Assembly (NCBI GenBank): GCA_964561925.1
Contig: CAZLRW010000005.1
Span: forward strand, 17,168 to 81,167
Source of the DNA: SZUA-430 sp964561925
GTDB taxonomy: Bacteria > Pseudomonadota > Alphaproteobacteria > Micropepsales > Micropepsaceae
DNA: 64,000 nucleotides
Direction of reading: 5' to 3'
The notes below the pieces were generated by a model. That model was not told the DNA's origin. It searched no databases and saw only the letters and a list, made by a program, of their open reading frames with translations. Positions 25,089 to 33,685 of this stretch are shown one piece after another; within the stretch, counting starts at the first letter, position 1; the number at the start of each line of letters is the position of its first letter. Position numbers and translations under genes: made by a program.

Positions 25089-25139
25089 CTGACGGCACCG
25101 TCAGGCGTTAACGGCCGTTAGCACGGCCGTCCTTAACGC
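25089..25139 (+). terminator. Double hairpin after the EEP gene
   Basis: First a small inverted repeat CTGACGG-CA-CCGTCAG (25089-25104), then a nested hairpin, GCGTTAA (25105-25111) with TTAACGC (25133-25139) and GGCCGT (25113-25118) with ACGGCC (25123-25128). There is no long T run, so termination strength is uncertain, but it separates this gene from the response-regulator operon. Confidence 0.5.
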
Positions 25140-25215
25140 GATGGATCGAATTCGAAAGCGACAATGGGAAGACGACCTCGCGCGTTTTTGAAGCGGGGTC
25201 GATGGAGTTTGTCCC

Positions 25216-25590
25216 GTGGGGTCGAAGATTCTTGTGGCGGACGACGATCCGCTGCTGCGCACGCTGATCGAGCACAAACTAAGCGCCGCGGGTCACGATG
25301 TCCTGGTCGCGGCCGACGGCAATGAAGCGCTCGACATCGCCGCGCGCGAGCGTCCCGACGTCGTCGTGCTCGACGCGATGATGCCGCTACGCGACGGTAT
25401 CGATGTCCTGCGCACGCTGAAGCACGATCCCGAACTCAACCTTACGCCGGTCGTGATGCTGACCGCGCGCCGGCGCGAAGACGACATTGTCGGCGCGCTG
25501 CGCCTCGGTGCGGCTGACTATGTGACCAAGCCCTTCATGCCCGAGGAGTTGGTCGCGCGCATCGATCGCCTTCTGATGGCGAAGGTATAG
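25216..25590 (+). CDS. Single-domain response regulator
   Basis: A 124-residue receiver domain with no output domain. Acidic pocket D10-D11, phosphoacceptor D53 (VVVLDAMMP), T83 in MLTARR and K105 in DYVTKPF are all in place. The start is GTG at 25216. It stands at the head of an operon with a YaiO-type barrel (2 bp away), a HEAT protein and a GT2, so it probably relays a signal to, or gates, this surface-glycan machinery. The histidine kinase/receiver/Hpt operon converging from 32094 is an obvious phosphate source. Confidence 0.9.
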   Translation: MGSKILVADDDPLLRTLIEHKLSAAGHDVLVAADGNEALDIAARERPDVVVLDAMMPLRDGIDVLRTLKHDPELNLTPVVMLTARRREDDIVGALRLGAADYVTKPFMPEELVARIDRLLMAKV

Positions 25591-25592
25591 TC

Positions 25593-26354
25593 GTGCGCAT
25601 TTTTCTTGCAGCATTGGTTCTCGCGTCGACCGCCGCGGCGCAAGCCGAAGATGCGCAACACTGGCGCCTCGATCTCGAGGCGGCTTACAGCGACCTAACG
25701 CATGGGCGCGATCCCTGGCGCGAAGGCGCGTTGCGCGCGTCCTACCGTTTCGACGACGAATGGACCCTGGGCGGCGCGGTCGAGGCGGCCTCGCGGTTCG
25801 ACAAGTTCGACGCCTACGTCGAGGCGCGCATAGACGGCCGCTGCATCGGCGGCACCTCCTACTACGTGCTCGTAGGTGGCACGCCCGACGCCGACTTTCG
25901 CCCCCGTGTCGCCGTCGGTGCCGGCGGGGCGCAACGTCTGTTCCAAGACGACGGTGTCTTCGAAGCGGTCTATGCGACGCTCGACGTTCGCTATGCCGAC
26001 TATCAAGCAGGCGATGTTGACGCTGTGAATCCGGGGTTGGAAACGTACTTGTTCGGCGGGCGCGCCTGGGTGACCGTGCGTCACATCAATATCTGGGACG
26101 AAACGGGAGAACATCGCACTGGTTATTTCGTGCGTGCCGATGGGCTCGTCACCGGCACGGTCGCGCTGTTCGGTGGCCACGCGGATGCGCCCGATACCTC
26201 CGACGGGATCACGGTCGACACGACAAGCTGGTTTGCGGGCGCCGCGGTCGATGTCGAGGAAAACACGACCTTGCGCTTCGCGATCGCGCAAGAGATACGC
26301 GACACCGGCTACGACCGCACGACGTTCACGCTGTCGCTGACGCTGAAGCGGTGA
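25593..26354 (+). CDS. YaiO-family outer-membrane beta-barrel protein
   Basis: A 253-residue protein with a GTG start, a signal peptide (about 1-18, cut near AQA-E) and then alternating amphipathic strands ending in aromatic or charged residues. Strands such as ALRASYRFDDEWTLGGAVEA, SYYVLVGGTPDADFRPRVAV and TTFTLSLTLKR at the C terminus suggest an outer-membrane barrel. I identify the family as YaiO by overall layout. In other species YaiO-like barrels occur with exopolysaccharide synthesis genes, which suits the neighbouring GT2. It is 2 bp after the response regulator and 7 bp before the HEAT gene. Confidence 0.75.
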   Translation: MRIFLAALVLASTAAAQAEDAQHWRLDLEAAYSDLTHGRDPWREGALRASYRFDDEWTLGGAVEAASRFDKFDAYVEARIDGRCIGGTSYYVLVGGTPDADFRPRVAVGAGGAQRLFQDDGVFEAVYATLDVRYADYQAGDVDAVNPGLETYLFGGRAWVTVRHINIWDETGEHRTGYFVRADGLVTGTVALFGGHADAPDTSDGITVDTTSWFAGAAVDVEENTTLRFAIAQEIRDTGYDRTTFTLSLTLKR

Positions 26355-26361
26355 GCGCGTC

Positions 26362-27408
26362 ATGAGCGCGCTCGTGATGATCTGGACGATGTCGATCGCG
26401 CTCTCGATCGCCGCCGTGCTGTCGATGGTGGTGCTGATCGTCACGCGCATCGCGCGGGAAATCAGGGCGGCGAGCCGGACAAAGATCAAAAGCGCGCTGA
26501 CGAAGGCTCTATTGCATGCGGCCGAAGGCAAGCCCTCGATCCTGCCCACGCGGCGCTTGCGCCGGCGCGAGCAGGGAATCTTGATCGGCGCCGGGATTGA
26601 GCTGCTCGACCTCGTGCGCGGCGCCACGGCGCTCAAGATCGTGCAGGTGCTTACCGATTGCGGGATCAACGACGTGCTGGCGCGCTGGATCAAGAGCTCC
26701 AATCCGATACGTCGCGCGACGGCGGCCGAAGCGTTGGCGCATGTCGCCGATCACGACGGGCGTTTGGCTCTCGCCGAAGCACTGAACGACGCCGACCACG
26801 ACGTACGGCTCGCGGCGGCGGCAAGTCTTGTGAAGCTCGGCGCGGCGCCGCCGTTGCCGAGGCTGGTCGCGACGCTGGGCGCCCATGGAACGCCCTCGGC
26901 GCGGCTCGGACAGATCCTGACGCTGATCTTCCAACAGCATCCGGGCGAAGTGCTGGGTTTGGCGCAGGACTCGGCTTTGAGCCCGTTCGTGCGCTCCAAA
27001 GCAATCGAGACGATCGCCGCCACGGGTGAGTTGTCGCTACTGCCGCATCTGACTGCGCTGACCGACGACGCGGACGCGGATGTACGCACGGCGGCGATCC
27101 GTGCGCTCGGACGTTTGTCGCATCCGGGTGCGGTCGAACCGTTGGCGCGCGCGTTCGGCGATCCGGCGTGGTTCGTGCGTGCGGCGGCGGCGGAAGCGGC
27201 TGGCCGGATCGGACTCTACGAACTTGTTCCGGCGCTCACCGCGTTGGTCGACGACAGTGTGTGGTGGGTGCGGTTTCGCGCAAGCGAAGCCTTGGTCGCG
27301 CTCGACGAGGCCGGTCGCAGCGCCCTGCGTCGGATTGCGGCAGAGCATCGCGGGCGCGCCTCGCAGGCCGCCTCGGCGGCACTGTCGGAAGGGGTGCGGC
27401 GCGCATGA
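26362..27408 (+). CDS. Membrane-anchored HEAT-repeat protein
   Basis: A 348-residue protein with one N-terminal membrane helix (about 4-34), a basic linker and then HEAT/PBS-lyase-type repeats from about 75 to 345. The repeat is visible in STNPIRRATAAEALAHV-like RRATAAEALAHVADHD, DVRLAAAASLVKLGA, DVRTAAIRALGRLSHPGAVE, WFVRAAAAEAAGRIGLYELV and WWVRFRASEALVALDEAG. Such solenoids are protein scaffolds. Its stop overlaps the ATG of the GT2 gene, so the two proteins are made together and may form a complex. Confidence 0.85.
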   Translation: MSALVMIWTMSIALSIAAVLSMVVLIVTRIAREIRAASRTKIKSALTKALLHAAEGKPSILPTRRLRRREQGILIGAGIELLDLVRGATALKIVQVLTDCGINDVLARWIKSSNPIRRATAAEALAHVADHDGRLALAEALNDADHDVRLAAAASLVKLGAAPPLPRLVATLGAHGTPSARLGQILTLIFQQHPGEVLGLAQDSALSPFVRSKAIETIAATGELSLLPHLTALTDDADADVRTAAIRALGRLSHPGAVEPLARAFGDPAWFVRAAAAEAAGRIGLYELVPALTALVDDSVWWVRFRASEALVALDEAGRSALRRIAAEHRGRASQAASAALSEGVRRA

Positions 27409-28808
27409 CCGAGGCGATTTTCCTCAGCACCGTCGTCGCCGTCAGCTGGTTCATCATCGGCTGCGGACTCTTGCAAAATCTGATCTATGCAGTCGAACTT
27501 GTCGTCGCTGGCGTGGCGTTGGCGCGGCGTCCGCCGATTGCCGCCTCCGCGAAGCTGTGGCAGCGCACCAGCGACGTCGTGCCGCCGATCTCGATCCTCG
27601 TGCCCGCCTACAACGAACAGAAGACGATCGTGCCGGCGCTCCGGGCGATCCTCGCGCTCGAATATCCGAGTTTCGAGGTTATCGTGATCGACGACGGTTC
27701 GTGCGATGGCACACTTGCCGCAATAGATGCGGCGTTCGATCTCAAGGAAGCGCCGCGGGCGATCGATCAGGCGGTCAAGCACAAGAATTTGCACGGTGTG
27801 TACACGTCGGTGGTCGCGTCCCGGCTTATCGTCGTGGCGAAAGAAAACGGCGGCAAAGCAGACGCCCTGAACGCGGGCATCAACGTGGCGCGCTCGCCTC
27901 TGTTCTGCGCGATCGATGCTGACTCGCTCCTCGAGAGCGATGCGCTGTTGCGGGCGGTGCAGCCGTTCGTCGAAGATCCCGTGCGAACCGTGGCGGTCGG
28001 TGGGACGATCCGGGTTCTGAACGGGTGCAAGACGAGTGCGGGTCGTGTCACCGAGATCGGCCTCCCGCGCAATCCGTTGGCGCTGTTTCAGATCGTCGAG
28101 TATCTGCGCGCGTTCCTAATGGCGCGCCTGTCGCTTAGCCGCATGGGCGTGCTCACGATCATCTCCGGCGCGTTCGGGCTGTTCCGGCGCCAAGTTGCGG
28201 TGTCTGTCGGAGGCTACAGCCCGGAAACCGTCGGCGAAGATCTGGAGCTCGTGATCAAGATTCACCGCGCGATGCGCGAGCAAGGCAAGGACTACCGAGT
28301 GCAGTTCATTCCCGAGCCCGTGTGTTGGACGGAGGCGCCGGAGACGCTTCAGGTTTTGTCGCGCCAACGCACGCGCTGGCATCGCGGTGCCCTGGAGACG
28401 TTCTTCAAGCACCGGGACATGCTGGTTGACACGCGCTACGGCCGCATATCGTGGATGGGCCTTGGCCAGATGCTGCTCGTCGATGTCGTCGGGCCGATCG
28501 TCGAAGCGGCCGGGTATGTGCTGATCCCGATTTTCTATCTTTTCGGCTGGCTCGACTTTCAGTTCATGCTCGCCTATCTCGCCGTGACGTTTTCGTTCGG
28601 CGTGTGCTTGAGCGTCGGATCGCTTGTGCTTGAGGAGCTCGAGCGGCGGCGCTTTCCGCGCGCGTCGGACCTTGCTGTTCTGACGCTGGCCGCCGTCGCC
28701 GAAAACTTCGGCTATCGCCAACTGAACAACGTTTGGCGTCTGCAGGGAATGTGGCAGTACTTCACCGGTACAAAGGGGTGGGGTGCTGCGACGGTGCGGG
28801 CAGGCTGA
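27405..28808 (+). CDS. Membrane glycosyltransferase family 2, processive type
   Basis: A 467-residue inner-membrane glycosyltransferase. The ATG at 27405 overlaps the HEAT gene stop; an open extension back to 27168 lies inside that gene. It has an N-terminal helix (about 5-30), then the GT-A domain: PPISILVPAYNEQKTIVPAL, VIVIDDGS, NGGKADALNAGI, DADS as the D-x-D, SGAFGLFRR, GED, and RQRTRWHRG as the Q-(R/Q)-x-R-W box. Four or five C-terminal helices follow. This motif set marks PgaC/cellulose-synthase-like processive polymerases. The sugar and polymer are unknown; the YaiO barrel and HEAT scaffold upstream suggest polymer export or assembly. Confidence 0.88.
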   Translation: MTEAIFLSTVVAVSWFIIGCGLLQNLIYAVELVVAGVALARRPPIAASAKLWQRTSDVVPPISILVPAYNEQKTIVPALRAILALEYPSFEVIVIDDGSCDGTLAAIDAAFDLKEAPRAIDQAVKHKNLHGVYTSVVASRLIVVAKENGGKADALNAGINVARSPLFCAIDADSLLESDALLRAVQPFVEDPVRTVAVGGTIRVLNGCKTSAGRVTEIGLPRNPLALFQIVEYLRAFLMARLSLSRMGVLTIISGAFGLFRRQVAVSVGGYSPETVGEDLELVIKIHRAMREQGKDYRVQFIPEPVCWTEAPETLQVLSRQRTRWHRGALETFFKHRDMLVDTRYGRISWMGLGQMLLVDVVGPIVEAAGYVLIPIFYLFGWLDFQFMLAYLAVTFSFGVCLSVGSLVLEELERRRFPRASDLAVLTLAAVAENFGYRQLNNVWRLQGMWQYFTGTKGWGAATVRAG

Positions 28809-28817
28809 ATCCGTCGC

Positions 28818-29123
28818 TCATGCGCGCGGCGGCGGATCCAAAACCATCGCGACGGCCTTGATCAAAATGCGGGCGGCGACACGCGTGTCGCGGTCGGCGT
28901 CGATCGAATCGTGAACGTTGGCGGCGGCCTCGCTGAGTTCGGGAAAACCGAACGTGCCGGCACGCCCTGCGATGCTGTGCGTCAGCGCGATAAGACGCTC
29001 TCGATTTTCACCAGTCGGGTTTCGGGCGAGCAGGGCGGTCAGTTCCCATCTTGTATCCGCGAGTTCTTTGAGAAACGCAACTTGCAGAACGGCGATTCGG
29101 TCGGCGAGGACGGCTTTGGTCAT
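28818..29123 (-). CDS. Hpt (histidine phosphotransfer) domain protein
   Basis: A 101-residue all-helical protein with the Hpt signature ALTHSIAGRAGTFGF, placing the phosphorylatable histidine at His49 (H-S-x-x-G-R-A-G pattern). The ATG at 29123 overlaps the stop of the upstream receiver gene. In the chain kinase to receiver to Hpt to second receiver, it could carry phosphate to the response regulator at 25216. It converges on the GT2 gene with only 9 bp between stops. Confidence 0.85.
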   Translation of the reverse strand: MTKAVLADRIAVLQVAFLKELADTRWELTALLARNPTGENRERLIALTHSIAGRAGTFGFPELSEAAANVHDSIDADRDTRVAARILIKAVAMVLDPPPRA

Positions 29124-29500
29124 GGCGAACCGGGCAGGAAGCGCCTGACGGTCGCCGCAAGCGTCATCGCATCGAACGGTTTCGGCACGACGCCGGCAGC
29201 GCCGAGCGCGAACAGCTTCGCCACTTCGTGGCCTTGAATTCGCGCCGTGACGAAAGCGACCGGGGTATCGGCAAGGGGCTCGATCTCGCGCAGACGCTTC
29301 AGCGTCTCCGGACCGTCGATGCCCGGCATCACGCAATCCAAGAGAACGAGATGCGGCCGCCACTGCGGTGCGGCGTTGAGCAGAGCTTGGCCGGAGTGAC
29401 ACGTCATTACGTCGTAGTCGGGGTCGACCTCGAGCGCGAGCGCTGCGATCTCTCGGATGTCGGGCTCGTCGTCGACGTAGATGATGCGATAGCGGCTCAT
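29120..29500 (-). CDS. Receiver-domain response regulator
   Basis: A 126-residue stand-alone receiver. The acidic pocket is D10-D11-E12, the phosphoacceptor D55 (LVLLDCVMPG), with T/S in FVTARIQG and Lys in VVPKPFD. There is no output domain. ATG and stop overlaps join it to the histidine kinase upstream and the Hpt downstream, giving a kinase-receiver-Hpt relay in one transcript, an uncoupled version of a hybrid kinase. Confidence 0.9.
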   Translation of the reverse strand: MSRYRIIYVDDEPDIREIAALALEVDPDYDVMTCHSGQALLNAAPQWRPHLVLLDCVMPGIDGPETLKRLREIEPLADTPVAFVTARIQGHEVAKLFALGAAGVVPKPFDAMTLAATVRRFLPGSP

Positions 29501-32094
29501 GCGGCCTCTCCACGGGTTTCCGGCAACGGCAAGGGCAGGTCGACGTGGAACGTCGTGCCGCGGCCTTCGGCTGTTTCGAACGAAATGGCGCCGCCGTGCT
29601 GAACGACGATCGATCGCGCGATCGCAAGACCAAGGCCGCTGCCGTCCTTCGTCGGCGCGGCGCTTTCGGCTTGCGCGAAGCGCTCGAAGATGCGCGCGCG
29701 AAAAGCTTCCGGAATCCCAGGGCCGCGATCCGCCACGGACAGGCGCAGCTTCGCGCCCACGCCGCGCACGGAGACCGTCACCTCGCCGTTTTCGGGCGAG
29801 AATTTGATTGCGTTCGACAGAAGGTTGATGGCGACTTGCTGCAAACGATCCGCATCGCCGCGAACGGTCTCGTGCGACGAATCGGGATCGAGCGAGATCT
29901 TCACGCCGCGCGTGGCGCCAAGGCCGTTCATCGCCTCGATCGCCGGTCGCACGACGTCGAGGAGTTTCACGGGCGCGACGTTGAGCATCGCGAGGCCCGC
30001 CTCGATGCGCTCCACGTCGAGCACTTCATTGATGAGCTTGACGAGACGGCGGCTGTTCTCCAACGCGACGCCGATCAGGCGCGTGACCTTCTCCGGAAGT
30101 GCCGCTCCCGGATTTGCGATGATGATCGACAGCGCGCCCATGACCGAGGTCAACGGGTTGCGCAACTCGTGGCTCATCGTCGCCAAGAACTCCGTCTTGT
30201 AGCGGTTTGCGGTTTCGGCCGCCGCTTTCGCTTCGGCAAATTCGCGCTCACGCGCTTTGAGCGCGGTGATGTCGGACGAGCCGACGACCAGCGTGTCGTC
30301 GGCAAGGCGGGCCGAGCGAACGAGGTACCAGTGGTTGCCGAGGCGGCATTCGAACGGCGGTCCACATTCGCGCAACCTGTTGTAGAGACTTGCGCCCGTC
30401 GGCACATTGGGATCGTCCGAAATCTCTGCGCCGCCCCTGACAATCGCGTCATGCAGGATTTCGGCGTACTGCTTGCCGATCTCGGTGTACTGGCCGTTGC
30501 GCGTGCGCGCGTCGCGCGACGCGCTGTTCGATTCCACGAGGCGGCCGTCGGCATCGACGATGGAAATGCCCGACGGTGCGATGTCCATCGCCTGTACGAT
30601 GCGTCTCTTGACGTCGTTGATCGCCGTGCGCGTGTTGACTTCCAACGTCACGTCGCGCGTCGCGCCGATGTAACCGGTGAACGCACCGTCTTCGGAGAAG
30701 ATTGGCTTGGCCGACGAACTCAGCGTGCGCGTGAAGCCGTCGCGACCGCGGATTCTGAAGGTATGCTGGCGGAAGGGCTTGCGGGCGGAGACCTTGTCGA
30801 CGTGCGCGGTCCAGTCGGCTTCGGACGTGCCCGGTCCCTTGGTCGTGGCAAGGCGCAGACCAACGAAGCCGCTCTTGTCGACGGGTGCAGTCACCTCGTT
30901 GCCTGCGGTAATGCGCTCGATGACGCAGTCCGCGTTCGTTTCCCACCACCAGTCCGACGACAGCTCGACCAATGCGCGAGATCGCGCGTCGCTTTGCTCG
31001 AGCTTCATGTATGCCGCTTCGAGTTCCTTCGTTCGCTCGCTCACCAGCGCCTCGGCGCGCCTGTGTTGCGTCGACAGCGCGCCCACCACGATGAACAACA
31101 GAATGCCGATCGCTGCGCCGGCCCCTGCCGCGATCCACGCCTCGTTGCTTTCGCTTGCAGCGACGAACTCCGGTTTCGCGGCAAACGACAGCGCCCAAAC
31201 GCGGCCACCGACCACAAGATGGGTGGTTGCGATCAACGGATTGGCTTGATTGCGGTGACGATCGCTCTGGCCGCGGTTGCTGTCGTAGAGCAGTGCGCCG
31301 GCGTCGCTGATGTGGAGATCCACGTTCTCGGGCCCCTTGCCCAAGATGCCCGCCATCAAATCGTCGGCGCGGAAGGGACTGTAAACGAATCCCAGATGGG
31401 CCGCGCGCCGTTGTGCGACGGTCTCGATCGATGCGCCGTTGCGGTAGATCGGCAGATAGAGAAGAAACCCTTGCTGCACGTCCTTGTTCGTCTCTTGGAC
31501 CAAGGTGACGGTCCCCGAGGCTGCCGGGCGGCCTGTGTCGCGGGCGCGTTCCATCGCGGCGCGCCGCGTCGGTTCGGAAAACATGTCGTAACCGAACGCA
31601 CGCAGGTTGCGGCCGACAAACGGTTCCAGGAAGACGATCGACGTGTAGACGTCGCGCGGTCCGTCGGGGCGAACGGCATAGGAGGGAAAGCCTTCGGCCA
31701 TCACGTTCTTTGTGTGCTGGTCGAGAGTGTCGGGACGGATCAGGACGCTGTAGCCCAAGCCCAAGAGGCCTGGATACCGCTCGGCAAGATTCAACGCGTC
31801 GACATAGGCCTTCCATTCTGCGCGCGAAACTTCGCTCGAGGCGGCGAACAAGCCTTTTGCGCCGGCGAGCGCTTGCTCTTGCTTCTGCATGCGATCGGAG
31901 ACGGTGGCGGTCAGACGCTGCGTCTCGGCGCGAAATCGTTCGGCTACGCGTTCCGAGACGAGTCGATCGACCGTCCACCAACCAAGAACCGAGAGCGCGA
32001 GCGTAACCGCGAGCACCGCCCAGGCGATCGGCGCATCGCGGAGGTTTGGCCAAAGGCCGGCAAGCGCCCACAGGCGCGGGCGGTCGATCCGCAT
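29497..32094 (-). CDS. CHASE-PAS sensor histidine kinase
   Basis: An 865-residue membrane sensor kinase. Order: membrane helix 1 (about 22-42), a periplasmic CHASE domain (about 70-300) with LNLAERYPGLLGLGYSVLI and VFLEPFVGRNLRAFGYDMFS, helix 2 (about 318-340), a coiled coil (345-372), two PAS-type domains (about 375-485 and 490-615), then HisKA with His642 (FLATMSHELRNPL) and HATPase with N box NLLSNAIKFSPENG and G boxes DRGPGIP and GSGLGLAIA. CHASE domains bind small extracellular ligands, often cytokinin- or lipid-like; the ligand here is unknown. It heads the operon with the receiver and Hpt. Confidence 0.93.
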   Translation of the reverse strand: MRIDRPRLWALAGLWPNLRDAPIAWAVLAVTLALSVLGWWTVDRLVSERVAERFRAETQRLTATVSDRMQKQEQALAGAKGLFAASSEVSRAEWKAYVDALNLAERYPGLLGLGYSVLIRPDTLDQHTKNVMAEGFPSYAVRPDGPRDVYTSIVFLEPFVGRNLRAFGYDMFSEPTRRAAMERARDTGRPAASGTVTLVQETNKDVQQGFLLYLPIYRNGASIETVAQRRAAHLGFVYSPFRADDLMAGILGKGPENVDLHISDAGALLYDSNRGQSDRHRNQANPLIATTHLVVGGRVWALSFAAKPEFVAASESNEAWIAAGAGAAIGILLFIVVGALSTQHRRAEALVSERTKELEAAYMKLEQSDARSRALVELSSDWWWETNADCVIERITAGNEVTAPVDKSGFVGLRLATTKGPGTSEADWTAHVDKVSARKPFRQHTFRIRGRDGFTRTLSSSAKPIFSEDGAFTGYIGATRDVTLEVNTRTAINDVKRRIVQAMDIAPSGISIVDADGRLVESNSASRDARTRNGQYTEIGKQYAEILHDAIVRGGAEISDDPNVPTGASLYNRLRECGPPFECRLGNHWYLVRSARLADDTLVVGSSDITALKAREREFAEAKAAAETANRYKTEFLATMSHELRNPLTSVMGALSIIIANPGAALPEKVTRLIGVALENSRRLVKLINEVLDVERIEAGLAMLNVAPVKLLDVVRPAIEAMNGLGATRGVKISLDPDSSHETVRGDADRLQQVAINLLSNAIKFSPENGEVTVSVRGVGAKLRLSVADRGPGIPEAFRARIFERFAQAESAAPTKDGSGLGLAIARSIVVQHGGAISFETAEGRGTTFHVDLPLPLPETRGEAA

Positions 32095-32176
32095 ATTAGG
32101 ATTCCGTTCACGAATAGAAGCGCGGTGTCACGCCTAAGGATACGAGGCGAGCGGTAAAAATCGGGTGCTGCGCAAG

Positions 32177-33166
32177 TTAGAGACGCGCCGTGCGGCGTGG
32201 CGGAACCCTGACGCCTGGGGCAGGTCTTTCGCGCAAAACTTCGCGGCGGAAGCGGAATTCTTCGGCGGGACGGCCGCCCGCCTTCGACGTGCGTTTGCCG
32301 GTCCGCTCGACCAAGCCCGACGTTTCGACGAGCCGGCGGAAATTCTGTTTGTGCAGGCGAATACCTGAAATCGCTTCGACCGTGCGCTGCAGGTCGAGCA
32401 GCGTGAACGTTGCATCCATGAGTTCGAACACGATCGGCCGGTATTTGAGCTTGCCCCGCAAACGTCCCATGCCGGTCGCGAGAATACGCCGATGGTCGAA
32501 CGACATCGCCTCGCCGAACCGGGCTTGTGCGGATGCCGCGGGCGCCGAGGGCGGCAAGGTCCGCCCGTCGCGCCGCGCTTCACTCACGAGCCCCGCCTCA
32601 TACATGAGTTCGTAGCGCTCCAACACTTTCTCTTCGTCCCAATGCAAACCGTCGAAGCCGAAGCAGAGCCGCGCGCGCCCTTGGCGCGCCGCCGTGTCGG
32701 CAAAGGCCGCCCAGGTTTCGAGATGCGGACGGATAACTTCGTCGATGATCGCCGGCCGCTCTTGGCGCCAATCCTCCCATGGGAAGAAATCGTAGATGTT
32801 GCGCCACCGGCCGCCGCTGTCGGCGGCCTCCCGCGTCAAGGCCAAATAGCCGACGGACACGACGCGCGGCCCTTCGCCGGGCGCCAGCTCGTGCCGCCCG
32901 CGATCGCCGAACGTGTAGAGCTGTTCCACATAACCGAGCGAAACCTGCGCCTGCGCCTGCACCAGGTTGCGAAGACCGATCTCAAGCGTGCGGTGATGCT
33001 CCGGTTCGAACGGACCGAACGGCAGGCCGTCCGAAGCGTTGCTGTCGCGCTTGAGCACCAACACGCGCGGCGTCTCTTGTGCGACCGTCACGATGCAGGC
33101 GTTCAGCCCGATGATGACCGCGTTCCGGGCGTCGGCCACCTGGTGTGCGGTGCGCTGCGGCTTCAT
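32177..33166 (-). CDS. nadQ: NadQ-type NAD-biosynthesis regulator (degenerate NUDIX + winged helix)
   Basis: A 329-residue protein. Residues about 15-150 have a NUDIX-like fold (VIIGLNACIVTVAQETPRVL; LPFGPFEPEHHRTLEIGLR), but the NUDIX box lacks the R-E-x-x-E-E core, so hydrolysis is unlikely and the domain probably senses a nucleotide. Residues about 215-300 look like the winged helix of NrtR/NadQ regulators (DATFTLLDLQRTVEAISGIR then NFRRLVETSGLVERTGKR). This layout matches the alphaproteobacterial NAD regulator family I know as NadQ. Likely targets are the operators at 23904 and 23969. The ATG overlaps the stop of the phosphatase gene; the frame is open further upstream but only inside that gene. 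Confidence 0.78.
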   Translation of the reverse strand: MKPQRTAHQVADARNAVIIGLNACIVTVAQETPRVLVLKRDSNASDGLPFGPFEPEHHRTLEIGLRNLVQAQAQVSLGYVEQLYTFGDRGRHELAPGEGPRVVSVGYLALTREAADSGGRWRNIYDFFPWEDWRQERPAIIDEVIRPHLETWAAFADTAARQGRARLCFGFDGLHWDEEKVLERYELMYEAGLVSEARRDGRTLPPSAPAASAQARFGEAMSFDHRRILATGMGRLRGKLKYRPIVFELMDATFTLLDLQRTVEAISGIRLHKQNFRRLVETSGLVERTGKRTSKAGGRPAEEFRFRREVLRERPAPGVRVPPRRTARL

Positions 33167-33678
33167 GCCTTGAGCGAGAGCTGAAAGAGGTGGCCCTCGA
33201 ACACCACGCGCGCCGGCCCCATCGCATCCAGCGCGTCCATCATGCGGCCGTCGCGGCCGAGCAACGCATCGGCGAACGCGACGATCCGCGGGTTCGGTTG
33301 CGCGTGCGCCGCAGCCGACCGAAGCCGCAACGCGATCTCGCGCTCGGTTCCCGGATCGCTGAACATGCACGCGATCGTGAACGCGGACGCGGTCGACCGG
33401 CTGATGCCCGCCCAGCAATGCACGAGAATCGGACTTGTGCGATCCCAACTGCCGGCGAAGGCGATCAACTCGCGCACGTGCTGCTCGTCGGGCGCCGTGT
33501 ATTCCGGACGCGCCGTTGCGATGTCGTGCAGACCGAGCCTGAGATGTCGGTGGCCGGGCAGCGGCTCCGGCGTCGGCATGTCGTCCGCCGGATCGAGCAG
33601 CGTGATCAGATGCGACGGGCGCAACCGTGCGACCGCATCGGGCACTTTGCTTTTCGGGCAAACATAGATCGCGGGCAT
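33163..33678 (-). CDS. Protein-tyrosine-phosphatase-like protein
   Basis: A 171-residue protein with the cysteine-phosphatase P-loop H87-C88-W-A-G-I-S-R94-S (ILVHCWAGISRSTASAFTIA), that is H-C-x5-R-S. D52 in LHDIA could be the general acid. This places it in the dual-specificity/tyrosine phosphatase superfamily, although the small proteobacterial members have no settled substrate. It starts 7 bp after the HD gene and overlaps nadQ, so the three genes form one minus-strand operon. Confidence 0.82.
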   Translation of the reverse strand: MPAIYVCPKSKVPDAVARLRPSHLITLLDPADDMPTPEPLPGHRHLRLGLHDIATARPEYTAPDEQHVRELIAFAGSWDRTSPILVHCWAGISRSTASAFTIACMFSDPGTEREIALRLRSAAAHAQPNPRIVAFADALLGRDGRMMDALDAMGPARVVFEGHLFQLSLKA

Positions 33679-33685
33679 GCGCGCT

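Noticed and set aside
29545..32157. Very long plus-strand open frame opposite the histidine kinase
   Set aside because: It is antisense to a gene with a complete set of kinase motifs, and its Arg/Ala/Gly/His-rich translation shows no domain. High GC content makes such shadow frames common; the same applies to 3966-5543, 13735-15438, 16966-19344, 36127-37191 and 48863-50425.
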